NCBI GenBank assembly: GCA_022730295.1
Contig: DZCM01000009.1
Location: 1-41,129, forward strand
Reading direction: 5' to 3'
DNA: 41,129 bases
DNA from: Rhodanobacter sp.
GTDB lineage: Bacteria > Pseudomonadota > Gammaproteobacteria > Xanthomonadales > Rhodanobacteraceae
Below the pieces are notes generated by a model, which saw only the letters and a list, made by a program, of their open reading frames with translations, was not told the DNA's origin and searched no databases. How positions within the stretch are numbered: position 1 is the first letter of the stretch; every line of letters starts with the position of its first letter. The position numbers were made by a program, and so were the translations under genes. Shown here one piece after another: positions 16,231 through 23,663 of this stretch.

Positions 16231-17265
16231 ATGACCTCCCCCTCCCTGGCCGATCACGACACCATCCGCGCCGTGCAATGGCAAGGCGATTGCCTGCGCC
16301 TGCTCGACCAACGCAAGCTTCCGTTTGTCGAAGATTGGCTCGATTGCCGATCCGCGGCAGCGGTAGCGCAGGCGGTCCGTGATCTGGTGGTGCGCGGTGC
16401 GCCGGCAATCGGCATTGCCGCGGCCTGGGGAGTGGTGCTGGCGGCGCAAGGCGGCGATGACCTCGAGCGCGCCATGGCCTTGCTGCGCGCGGCGCGACCG
16501 ACCGCGGTCAACCTGATGGCGGCGCTGGATCGCATGCATGCGTGCATGGCTGGGGGGGCTGATGCAGCTTCACTGACGCGCACCGCACAAGCCATCCAGG
16601 ACGAGGATCTGGCCGCCAACCGCGCGATGGGTGCGATGGGCGCGGCGTGGCTCCAGCGCGGCAGCGGCGTGCTGACCCATTGCAATACCGGCTCGCTCGC
16701 GACGGCAGGGTTCGGCACCGCACTCGGCGTGATCCGCGCGGGTTACGCTGCGGGCAATATCGTGCGGGTTTTTGCCGACGAGACGCGCCCGTGGCTGCAG
16801 GGTGCGCGCCTGACCATGTGGGAATTGCAGCGTGACGGCATACCCGCCACGCTGATCGCCGATTCTGCGGCGTCACACCTGATGAAGTCGGGGCAGGTGC
16901 AATGGGTGATCGTAGGTGCCGACCGCATCGCCGCAAACGGAGACACCGCCAACAAGATCGGTACCTACCAGCTGGCGATTGCCGCGCGTCACCACGGTGC
17001 GAGGTTCATGGTGGTGGCACCGTCGACGACGGTGGACATGGCGACGCCGGCGGGCGATGCGATCGATATTGAACTTCGCGACCCGGCGGAACTGCTTGGC
17101 TATGCAGGCCAGCGCACGGTCGTCGAGGGCGCACGCGCGTGGAATCCGGTGTTCGACGTGACGCCGCACGACCTCGTTGACGTGCTGGTGACCGAGCGCG
17201 GCGTAATCACGCAACCGGATGTCGACGCGATGCGCGCGGTGTTCGGAAACGACGGCACCAACTGA
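16231..17265 (+). CDS. mtnA: S-methyl-5-thioribose-1-phosphate isomerase
   Basis: 344 residues. It isomerises methylthioribose-1-phosphate to methylthioribulose-1-phosphate in the methionine salvage pathway. It has the eIF2B-alpha-like fold with [15 protein letters not shown], catalytic C151 in [13 protein letters not shown] and catalytic D231 in [19 protein letters not shown], equivalent to C160 and D240 in Bacillus subtilis MtnA. The ATG at 16231 is taken because homologues begin near here; upstream in-frame codons overlap pspC. No obvious Shine-Dalgarno, because a hairpin occupies that position. No other salvage genes are nearby. Confidence 0.95.
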   Translation: MTSPSLADHDTIRAVQWQGDCLRLLDQRKLPFVEDWLDCRSAAAVAQAVRDLVVRGAPAIGIAAAWGVVLAAQGGDDLERAMALLRAARPTAVNLMAALDRMHACMAGGADAASLTRTAQAIQDEDLAANRAMGAMGAAWLQRGSGVLTHCNTGSLATAGFGTALGVIRAGYAAGNIVRVFADETRPWLQGARLTMWELQRDGIPATLIADSAASHLMKSGQVQWVIVGADRIAANGDTANKIGTYQLAIAARHHGARFMVVAPSTTVDMATPAGDAIDIELRDPAELLGYAGQRTVVEGARAWNPVFDVTPHDLVDVLVTERGVITQPDVDAMRAVFGNDGTN

Positions 17266-17711
17266 ATGTGGCGATTGCGCAAGCAATTGGCCTGGTTTGG
17301 CGTGGGTGGTGTCATCGGTTTCGTAGTCGACGCCGGTGTCGTGCAGCTGCTGGTCAGCAAGCTCGGCGCCGATCCGTACAGCGGGCGGCTGTTTTCGTTC
17401 CTTTGCGCGGCCACGGCGACGTGGTTGTTCAACCGTCGCTTCACTTTCCGCGACCTGGGTCACTACACACTGTTCGGGGAGTGGACCGCTATATCGCGGC
17501 GATGTCGGCGGGGTTTGCCGTCAACTATGTGACCTGCGCGCTGGTCGTGTACTTCTCGGATTTCGCGCGTGCGTGGCCAGCGATGGGCGTCGCGGCCGGG
17601 TCGGTGCCGGGCGCGCTGGTGAATTTCCTGGGCGCTCGCCACTGGGTATTTTCGCGGCCGCGTGCGCCGGTTGCGGAGGTCTCGCGGAGTCATTCTGAAA
17701 ACCAGACGTAA
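17266..17711 (+). pseudogene. GtrA-family membrane protein, broken by a single-base frameshift
   Basis: GtrA proteins are four-helix membrane proteins linked to lipid-linked sugar flipping or cell-surface polysaccharide. The first part, in the frame of the ATG at 17266, reads FGVGGVIGFVVDAGVVQLLV and ATWLFNRRFTF, a clear GtrA start with two helices. After about 17484 the family continues in another frame: DRYIAAMSAGFAVNYV, then GSVPGALVNFLGARHWVF, ending at a TAA at 17709-17711. Adding one G near TGG (17482-17484) would join them as GEWDRYIAAM. The uninterrupted product would be only 88 residues with an unrelated tail. The start is immediately after the mtnA stop, so it is likely co-transcribed. 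Either a recent pseudogene or a sequencing error. Confidence 0.85.
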
Positions 17712-17757
17712 CGCATTGTATTTCAACGATAAAAACAGGCCGTGCTGGCGGGCGTTG

Positions 17758-17766
17758 TGATATACT
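17758..17766 (+). promoter_or_regulatory. Candidate extended -10 promoter for gyrA
   Basis: TGATATACT gives an extended -10 (TGn) followed by TATACT, 5 of 6 to consensus. The -35 position has no good match, which extended -10 promoters tolerate. The start would fall near 17773, giving a leader of about 72 bases before the gyrA ATG. Confidence 0.5.
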
Positions 17767-17785
17767 TTCAAGCTTGATTCCAGGG

Positions 17786-17834
17786 CACGGGTTGCGTTCG
17801 GATCCCGTGTTCTTTTGCGTTCACCAGACACGGG
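17786..17834 (+). promoter_or_regulatory. gyrA leader with mutually exclusive hairpins
   Basis: Segment 1 CACGGG (17786-17791), segment 2 CCCGTGT (17804-17810) and segment 3 ACACGGG (17828-17834). Segment 2 can pair with either 1 or 3. The 2:3 helix would bury GGGAA (17832-17836), the likely ribosome site eight bases before the gyrA ATG; the 1:2 helix would free it. Structure inferred by hand. Confidence 0.45.
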
Positions 17835-17844
17835 AAATATTCGG

Positions 17845-20466
17845 ATGGCGGAGCCTGGCAGTGAAGTAATTCGCGTCAACATCGAAGACGAAATGCGCCA
17901 GAGCTATCTCGCTTACGCGATGAGCGTGATCGTCGGCCGCGCACTGCCGGACGTACGTGATGGGCTGAAGCCGGTGCATCGCCGGGTGTTGTTCGCGATG
18001 AACGAACTCGGCAACGCCTGGAACAAGTCCTACAAGAAATCCGCCCGCGTGGTCGGTGACGTGATCGGTAAATACCATCCGCACGGCGACGCCTCGGTCT
18101 ACGACGCGATCGTGCGCATGGCCCAGCCGTTTTCGCTGCGCTACATGCTGGTGGACGGGCAGGGCAACTTCGGTTCGGTCGACGGCGACAGCGCCGCGGC
18201 GATGCGTTACACCGAAGTGCGCATGGCGCGCCTCACCCACGAGTTGCTGGCCGACATCGACAAGGAAACCGTCGACTTCGGGCCGAACTACGACGAGAGC
18301 GAGCATGAGCCGCTGGTCTTGCCGACCAAGGTGCCGAACCTGCTGGTGAATGGTTCGGCCGGCATCGCCGTCGGCATGGCCACCAACGTGCCGCCGCACA
18401 ACATGGGTGAGGTGATCGACGCCACCATCGCCCTGATCGACGATTCCGGGCTCGGCGTCGATGCGCTGATGCAATACATCCCCGGCCCTGACTTCCCGAC
18501 GGCCGGCATCATCAACGGCGCCGCCGGCATCGTGCAGGCGTATCGCACCGGCCGCGGCCGCGTGCTGGTGCGTGCGCGCACTGAAATTGAAACCGATGAG
18601 CACGGCCGCGAAGCGATCATCGCCACCGAGCTGCCGTATCAGGTCAACAAGGCGCGGCTGATCGAAAAAATCGCCGAGCTGGTCAAGGAAAAGAAGGTCG
18701 ACGGCATCAGCGGCCTGCGCGACGAGTCCGACAAGGACGGTATGCGCGTGGTGATCGAGGTGCGCCGCGACGCGATGGCTGACGTGGTGTTGAACAACCT
18801 GTTCCAGCAGACGCAGTTGCAGGTCACCTTCGGCATCAACATGGTGGCCCTGGTCGATGGCCAGCCGCGCCTGTTGAACCTGAAGGAAATCATCGCTGCC
18901 TTCATTCGCCATCGCCGCGAAGTGGTCACCCGCCGTACCATTTTCGATCTGCGCAAGGCGCGCGCGCGCGCCCATGTGCTGGAAGGGCTTACCGTCGCGT
19001 TGGCCAACATCGACGCGATGATCGAGTTGATCAAGACCTCGCCATCGCCGCAGGTTGCGCGCGAACGCATGCTGGCGCGCAAGTGGGAGGCCGGCATGGT
19101 GCGCTCGCTGTTGTCCGCCGCCGGTGCGGGCGCGTCGCGTCCGGAGGATCTCGATCCGCGTGCGGGCTTGAAGGATGATGGCTATCAGTTGTCGGAAACG
19201 CAGGCCAGGGAAATCCTGGAGATGCGCCTGCACCGCCTCACGGGGTTGGAGCAGGACAAGCTCACCGACGAATACAAACAGCTGCTCGAAACCATCCGCG
19301 GCCTGATTGCGATCCTCGAAGATCCCGACAAGTTGATGGCGGTAATCCGCGGCGAACTGGTCGAGATCAAGGAGCTGTACGGCGACGTTCGCCGCACCCA
19401 GATCCTGCACACCCAGGAAGATCTGGAAGTGCTGGACCTGATTGCCGAAGAGGACGTCGTCGTCACGCTGTCGCACGCCGGCTATGTCAAGCGCCAGACC
19501 CTCGACACCTACCGCGCGCAGAAGCGCGGCGGCAAGGGCAGGTCGGCGACCAGCATGAAGGAAGAGGATTTCGTCGAGCGTCTGTGGATTGTCAACACGC
19601 ACGACACCTTGCTCACTTTCACCAGCAACGGGCGCGTGTATTGGCTGGATGTGTATCGCATCCCGGAAGCCGGCCCGGGTGCGCGCGGCAAGCCGATTGT
19701 CAATCTGCTGCCGCTGGAAGAAGGCGAGAAGGTGCAGGCTGTGCTGCCCGTGCGCGAGTACACCGATGATCGTTTCGTGTTCTTCGCGACCCGCAAGGGC
19801 ACGGTCAAGAAGACGCCGCTCAAGGAATTCGAGTTCAAGCTGCAGCGCGGCAAACAGGCGATCGGGCTGGATGATGACGATGGCCTGGTCGAGGCGGAAC
19901 TGACCGGCGGCAACTGCGACATTCTGCTGTTTGCGTCGAACGGCAAGGCGGCGCGCTTTGCCGGCGGCGACGTGCGTCCGATGGGCCGCACCGCGCACGG
20001 CGTGCGCGGCATGCGCCTGGCCGAAGGCGAGCAGGTGGTGTCGATGATCGTCGCCTACGATCACGCCGACGGCGACGCGTGCGACGTGCTTACCGCCACC
20101 GAACGCGGTTACGGCAAGCGCACCCCGCTTGCGGAATTCCCGTGCAAGGGCCGCGGCTCGCAGGGCGTGATCGCGATCCAGTGTTCCGAGCGCAATGGCG
20201 CGCTGGTGGCCGCGTTGGTTACCAGCGGGCGCCACGACCTGATGCTGATATCGGACAAGGGCACCTTGGTGCGCACCCGCGTCGCCGAAGTCTCGCAGGT
20301 CGGTCGCAATACGCAGGGTGTCACCCTGATCCGTCTGCCTGACGATGAAACGCTCGTCGGTGTGGTAAAGATCGAGAACGAGGGTGATGAAGCGACACCG
20401 AATGAGGCGGGTGAGGCAGGCTTCAGTGCGGGCGAAGCGGCTGGGCCCGACAGCGTGGCGGATTGA
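17845..20466 (+). CDS. gyrA: DNA gyrase subunit A
   Basis: 873 residues. The breakage-rejoining subunit of gyrase, acting with GyrB to introduce negative supercoils. Starts [20 protein letters not shown] with the winged-helix region next; the catalytic tyrosine is Y122 ([10 protein letters not shown]), as in E. coli numbering. The quinolone-resistance region reads [10 protein letters not shown], so position 83 is Ala rather than Ser and position 84 is Ser. The C-terminal beta-pinwheel carries the GyrA box as QKRGGKG and repeats ending in an acidic tail, normal for the family. The start codon ATG at 17845 has GGGAA eight bases upstream. An extended -10 promoter and an alternative-hairpin leader precede it. 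Confidence 0.98.
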   Translation: MAEPGSEVIRVNIEDEMRQSYLAYAMSVIVGRALPDVRDGLKPVHRRVLFAMNELGNAWNKSYKKSARVVGDVIGKYHPHGDASVYDAIVRMAQPFSLRYMLVDGQGNFGSVDGDSAAAMRYTEVRMARLTHELLADIDKETVDFGPNYDESEHEPLVLPTKVPNLLVNGSAGIAVGMATNVPPHNMGEVIDATIALIDDSGLGVDALMQYIPGPDFPTAGIINGAAGIVQAYRTGRGRVLVRARTEIETDEHGREAIIATELPYQVNKARLIEKIAELVKEKKVDGISGLRDESDKDGMRVVIEVRRDAMADVVLNNLFQQTQLQVTFGINMVALVDGQPRLLNLKEIIAAFIRHRREVVTRRTIFDLRKARARAHVLEGLTVALANIDAMIELIKTSPSPQVARERMLARKWEAGMVRSLLSAAGAGASRPEDLDPRAGLKDDGYQLSETQAREILEMRLHRLTGLEQDKLTDEYKQLLETIRGLIAILEDPDKLMAVIRGELVEIKELYGDVRRTQILHTQEDLEVLDLIAEEDVVVTLSHAGYVKRQTLDTYRAQKRGGKGRSATSMKEEDFVERLWIVNTHDTLLTFTSNGRVYWLDVYRIPEAGPGARGKPIVNLLPLEEGEKVQAVLPVREYTDDRFVFFATRKGTVKKTPLKEFEFKLQRGKQAIGLDDDDGLVEAELTGGNCDILLFASNGKAARFAGGDVRPMGRTAHGVRGMRLAEGEQVVSMIVAYDHADGDACDVLTATERGYGKRTPLAEFPCKGRGSQGVIAIQCSERNGALVAALVTSGRHDLMLISDKGTLVRTRVAEVSQVGRNTQGVTLIRLPDDETLVGVVKIENEGDEATPNEAGEAGFSAGEAAGPDSVAD

Positions 20467-20505
20467 GTCCACTCTGCAGGACCCCGCCAACAGTTGCCAA
20501 CAAGC

Positions 20506-20539
20506 CGTTGGGGTTTACATGAAGCCGCTCACCCCAACG
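20506..20539 (+). repeat. Inverted repeat downstream of gyrA
   Basis: CGTTGGGGT (20506-20514) pairs with ACCCCAACG (20531-20539), 9 perfect pairs around a 16-base loop, 40 bases after the gyrA stop. It may act as the gyrA terminator, but only a weakly T-rich stretch follows. Confidence 0.5.
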
Positions 20540-20625
20540 TGTTGATTGATTCGGGATTGTATTGCAGGAAGAACTGCTGCAAACTTCGTTCGGGGAGAAC
20601 ACCAACATCGAAGAAGGGAGTCGAG

Positions 20626-21075
20626 ATGCGTAAATCATTACTCTGCCTATTGTTGTGCGCGATATCGATTAGCGGGTCGGCTTGGGCGCAGCAGTCGCCG
20701 CAATGTGCTGGCAATTACAAGCAGGGAGGCAACTATCTCCTTGGCCGCCAATTCAGTACCTGGGGAATAGTGCCGGTGTCGCCTGATGTTGCGTTCAGGC
20801 GAATAGCCAGAGCGGGCGTAGCGGCTGGTCTTACCTTGGTCAGTTCCGACAAGGATGCTGGAGTGTTGTCTTTTCGCCAAAACAATGCGGGAACGCAGAC
20901 ATTCGTAGGCAACGGGCAACAGGTATCCATACCCTGGAATGTTGTGATTGAACCCGACGGCAGCGGTTCGAAAATCAGTGTAAACAAATCAACGCCGCCG
21001 TCGTATTCGGTGAGCAAGGATTTTGAAATCAAATCGATGTGCTCGGTGATAGATTCTGCAGCCAAAGATCAATAG
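20626..21075 (+). CDS. Secreted orphan protein of unknown function
   Basis: 149 residues. Not recognised. The start ATG at 20626 has a strong AAGGGAG site six bases upstream. A signal peptide is clear (RKSLLCLLLCAISISGSAWA, cut before QQSPQCAGN), so the mature protein of about 128 residues is exported. Two cysteines remain, one near the mature N-terminus (SPQCAG) and one near the C-terminus (KSMCSVID), and may form a disulfide. The middle (GVAAGLTLVSSDKDAGVLSFRQ) looks like an alpha/beta unit. Base composition is visibly lower in GC than the flanking genes, and so is the 160 bases upstream, which suggests transfer. No neighbour hints at a role. Confidence 0.8.
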   Translation: MRKSLLCLLLCAISISGSAWAQQSPQCAGNYKQGGNYLLGRQFSTWGIVPVSPDVAFRRIARAGVAAGLTLVSSDKDAGVLSFRQNNAGTQTFVGNGQQVSIPWNVVIEPDGSGSKISVNKSTPPSYSVSKDFEIKSMCSVIDSAAKDQ

Positions 21076-21084
21076 CCCACGAAC

Positions 21085-21111
21085 AATCGGGGCGCGCTGC
21101 ACGCCCCGATT
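21085..21111. terminator. Bidirectional terminator between convergent genes
   Basis: AATCGGGGCG / CGCCCCGATT, a 10-bp perfect stem with a 7-base loop, between the stops of the secreted orphan (plus) and the peroxiredoxin (minus). T's follow in one direction and A's precede in the other only weakly, but position and stem fit. Confidence 0.7.
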
Positions 21112-21128
21112 CGTTGGCCTACGAAACG

Positions 21129-21605
21129 TCAAATCGCCGCCAGCATCGCTTCAGCACTCGATACGCGGAATTCCCCGGGTGCCTCGATGTGCAGCAGTTT
21201 GACCACGGCGTCTTCGGCGTAGAGCGCGAAGCGCTTCGAACGCATGCCCATGCCATATTTGCTGGAATCCATCTCCAGGCCGAGTGCTTTGGCGAAATCG
21301 CCATTGCCATCGGCAAGCACCGACATGCCGTCGGGAACGTGGTGATGGCGCGCCCAGGCTTGCATCACGAAGGCGTCGTTGACGGCCATGCAGGCGACGT
21401 CGATACCGCGTTTGCGGAAATCCTGGTAGTGATCGATGAATCCCGGCAGGTGGCGTTCCGAGCAAGTTGGCGTGAACGCGCCGGGCACCGCGAACAGTAC
21501 GACCTTCCTGCCTTTGAACACATCGTCGCTGCTTAGCTGTTGCACACCGTCGCGCAACACGCTGAATGTTGCAGCAGGAATGGTGTCGCCGATCTGGATA
21601 GTCAT
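21129..21605 (-). CDS. Peroxiredoxin, Prx5 family
   Basis: 158 residues. It reduces hydrogen peroxide or alkyl hydroperoxides with thiol, glutaredoxin or thioredoxin as donor. The peroxidatic cysteine is C48 in PGAFTPTCSERHLPG, the Prx5 signature. Only C48 and C72 (DVACMAVND) are present, as in 1-Cys or atypical 2-Cys Prx5 proteins. Conserved FVMQAWARHHHV, LADGNGDFAKALGL and GMGMRSKRFAL follow. No signal peptide, so cytosolic. The ATG is at 21603-21605 with GGAAA upstream on the minus strand. It is transcribed away from hsp20. Confidence 0.94.
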   Translation of the reverse strand: MTIQIGDTIPAATFSVLRDGVQQLSSDDVFKGRKVVLFAVPGAFTPTCSERHLPGFIDHYQDFRKRGIDVACMAVNDAFVMQAWARHHHVPDGMSVLADGNGDFAKALGLEMDSSKYGMGMRSKRFALYAEDAVVKLLHIEAPGEFRVSSAEAMLAAI

Positions 21606-21734
21606 GGCTGTTTCCGGGGTGAATGATCCAGCCATCGTACCCCAGCGCATTGCCAACCGGGCTTGAAAGCGCGTCGCCGGCCCATACTTCGGGACCAGTG
21701 GCCGATCGCGGCCAATCATCTTGAGGAGTTCAAC

Positions 21735-22187
21735 ATGTATATCCACCGTTCCAATGCATGGCCGAGTGCCAACCAGTTCCCGCGTGATTTCAATCGTGCG
21801 ATCAGTCGCCTGTTCAATGTCGATGTTGGCGACCAGTCCGATGTGGTGACCAGTCAGTGGGCGCCGCACGTGGACATCCGTGAGGAAGGCAAGCGCTTCG
21901 TGATCGCGGCCGACATCCCTGGTGTCGATCCGAAGGACATCGAGATCAACATGGACAAGGGTGTGCTTTCCATCAAGGGTGAGCGCAAGGCCGAGTCGAT
22001 CGCGGAAGGCGACGAATACACGCGTGTCGAAACAGCGCGCGGTGTGTTCCATCGCCGCTTCGCGCTGCCCGACAGCGCCAATCCGGACGGCATCACCGCG
22101 ACCGGCAAGCACGGCGTGCTGGAGATTTCGATCCCGAAGCGGCCGGAAACCACGCCGCGCAAGATCGACATCCAGACTGGCGAGTAA
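21735..22187 (+). CDS. Small heat-shock protein (Hsp20/alpha-crystallin)
   Basis: 150 residues. An ATP-independent chaperone that holds unfolding proteins. The alpha-crystallin domain spans about 40-140 (APHVDIREEGKRFVIAADIPGVDPKDIEI, shown as one conserved region), with GVLSIKGERK and the conserved GVLEISIPKRPE near the end. The N-terminal arm is short (YIHRSNAWPSANQFPRDFN). The ATG has TTGAGGAG seven bases upstream. No heat-shock promoter or ROSE-type thermometer was obvious in the short 5' region. A terminator follows. Confidence 0.95.
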   Translation: MYIHRSNAWPSANQFPRDFNRAISRLFNVDVGDQSDVVTSQWAPHVDIREEGKRFVIAADIPGVDPKDIEINMDKGVLSIKGERKAESIAEGDEYTRVETARGVFHRRFALPDSANPDGITATGKHGVLEISIPKRPETTPRKIDIQTGE

Positions 22188-22210
22188 CGCCTCAGGGTCT
22201 CATGCAAACA

Positions 22211-22237
22211 AAAAACCGCGCTTCGGCGCGGCTTTTT
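22211..22237. terminator. Bidirectional terminator between hsp20 and tRNA-Ala
   Basis: CCGCGC / GCGCGG around a TTCG tetraloop (22216-22231), flanked by A6 on the left and T5 on the right. On the plus strand it ends hsp20; on the minus strand it ends the tRNA-Ala transcript. Confidence 0.92.
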
Positions 22238-22259
22238 GTAAGTCGTGCTGACGATGGAT

Positions 22260-22335
22260 TGGTGGAGCTGAGGAGGATCGAACTCCTGACCTCTGCATTG
22301 CGAACGCAGCGCTCTCCCAGCTGAGCTACAGCCCC
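22260..22335 (-). tRNA. tRNA-Ala, anticodon CGC
   Basis: Folds as a 76-base cloverleaf with encoded CCA. The acceptor is GGGGCTG / CAGCTCC with a G3-U70 wobble, the alanine identity element. The anticodon loop TTCGCAA gives CGC, reading GCG; the stem is CTGCG / TGCAG. The T arm AGGAG TTCGATC CTCCT is standard. The gene reads leftward into the bidirectional terminator. An isoacceptor with CGC fits the heavy use of GCG in this GC-rich genome. Confidence 0.96.
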
Positions 22336-22412
22336 ACACCATTTTTTGCCGGAATCCTGGCCTTGGAGGCAAGGCGCCCCGGTCGCGGCGAAAACCTGCC
22401 AGCGAGCCGCGT

Positions 22413-22441
22413 ATGCTAGCGGGATTCCACGGGCACGCCAA
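22413..22441 (-). promoter_or_regulatory. Possible promoter for tRNA-Ala
   Basis: On the minus strand TTGGCG (22436-22441) and TAGCAT (22413-22418) lie 17 bases apart, 78 bases upstream of the tRNA 5' end. Each hexamer matches consensus at about four of six positions. Confidence 0.3.
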
Positions 22442-22488
22442 GCACCCCGCACCCTGCAACCCGGTTGGCGCACGGCAGCCCCGGGTGT

Positions 22489-23574
22489 TCAGTCCGGCAA
22501 CATTGCCGTCAGTTGCGCCTGCAACAGTCCGGCACGCCAGCCCAGCAGCCCTTCCGGCCAAGCCTTGGTGACAGCGAACTCCTCGACCAGTCGGCGCGGG
22601 CACAGCAAGCCGGCGGGCAGGTCAAGCTTCTCGGCGGTGGTCTGCACGACCTGCCGCATCGCATCGACCGCGTGTTTCGCAGAGCCCTTGGGTGAAGCCG
22701 GAACCGGTGCAAGATCGGCCAGTTCTTCCGGGCGGGCCTGCGCGCACAGCAACTCCAGCAACTCAGTACGCTGCGGACCGCGCAGCGCGCGCTGGCCCTT
22801 CACGCGATCAAACAGTTCCTGGGGCGTCGAGGCTGGTCGCTGTGCCAAAGCCAAGGCATGTGCGTCGTCGATGATCCAGGGTTTTGGCTTGTCAATTGCG
22901 CGCGCCGTGGTTTCGCGCCACACGAGCACGCGGCGCAGGCGCGCCTGCGCTTCAGCGGGCCATTCGGCGGCGCCGGGGAAACCACGCTGTGGTTGCGGGT
23001 CGGGATGCGTGCGATTGCGTTGTGCGCGGTGCACCATTCGCGCGCAATCTTCGGCGTGCCAATCAAGCCGGCCGCGGCTTTGCAAGGATTCAGTCAAGCG
23101 CGCGTGCAGTTCCGCAAGATGCGCGACATCCTGTTCTGCGTAGTCCAGCTGGCTGGCGGTGAGTGGGCGTTGCAGCCAGTCCGAGCGGGTTTCATCCTTG
23201 GGGATGTCAATGCCGAGTATCGCTGCTACGAGTTTCTGGTAGCTGAGGCCCGGTCCCATCCCGCCCAGTGCCGCTGCAATCTGGGTGTCGAACAGTTTCA
23301 CGTGGAAGTCGCCAAGCAGCGGCGCCAGCGCCTCCAGATCCTCGCTGGCGCTGTGCATCACGCACGTCTGCCCGCTCACGAGGGCCAGCAGGTCGGCGTC
23401 GGCGGCGTAGGCCAGCGGGTCGATCAGCCAGCGCTCGCCGTCCTGAGCCGCCTGCACCAGGGCCAGCTTGGGGTAGTAGGTGTTGCGGCGCATGAACTCG
23501 GTATCGAGTCCGACGACGCCCGTGCCGGAGGGGGCAGTGATCGCACCCGGGTGGTCGATCCAGATGGCAGTCAT
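22489..23574 (-). CDS. rnd: Ribonuclease D
   Basis: 361 residues. A 3'-5' exoribonuclease that trims the 3' ends of tRNA and other stable RNAs. The DEDDy active site is visible: GLDTEFMRRNTYYPKLALVQ (Asp-x-Glu), LFDTQIAAALGG (second Asp region) and LDYAEQDVAHLAEL (Y-x3-D). An HRDC domain occupies about 205-290, with a second helical repeat to the C-terminus. Length is close to E. coli RNase D (375). It is divergent from the SUMF1 gene (89 bases between starts) and is followed by tRNA-Ala on the same strand, though a 153-base gap separates them. Confidence 0.96.
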   Translation of the reverse strand: MTAIWIDHPGAITAPSGTGVVGLDTEFMRRNTYYPKLALVQAAQDGERWLIDPLAYAADADLLALVSGQTCVMHSASEDLEALAPLLGDFHVKLFDTQIAAALGGMGPGLSYQKLVAAILGIDIPKDETRSDWLQRPLTASQLDYAEQDVAHLAELHARLTESLQSRGRLDWHAEDCARMVHRAQRNRTHPDPQPQRGFPGAAEWPAEAQARLRRVLVWRETTARAIDKPKPWIIDDAHALALAQRPASTPQELFDRVKGQRALRGPQRTELLELLCAQARPEELADLAPVPASPKGSAKHAVDAMRQVVQTTAEKLDLPAGLLCPRRLVEEFAVTKAWPEGLLGWRAGLLQAQLTAMLPD

Positions 23575-23663
23575 GGGTGGATTGCGCCCATCGGTTGGTG
23601 TTCCATTACGCGTTGGTTTGCTATCGTGAACCGCTCACGATAACAGCCCAGCACCGCCGCAGT

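Noticed and set aside
17470-17500. Programmed -1 frameshift in gtrA
   Set aside because: No slippery heptamer or stimulatory structure is visible, and GtrA proteins are not known to use frameshifting; a deletion or sequencing error is simpler.
17815-20490. A very long minus-strand open frame opposite gyrA
   Set aside because: gyrA is certain, and the antisense frame has no motif and follows from third-position GC bias.
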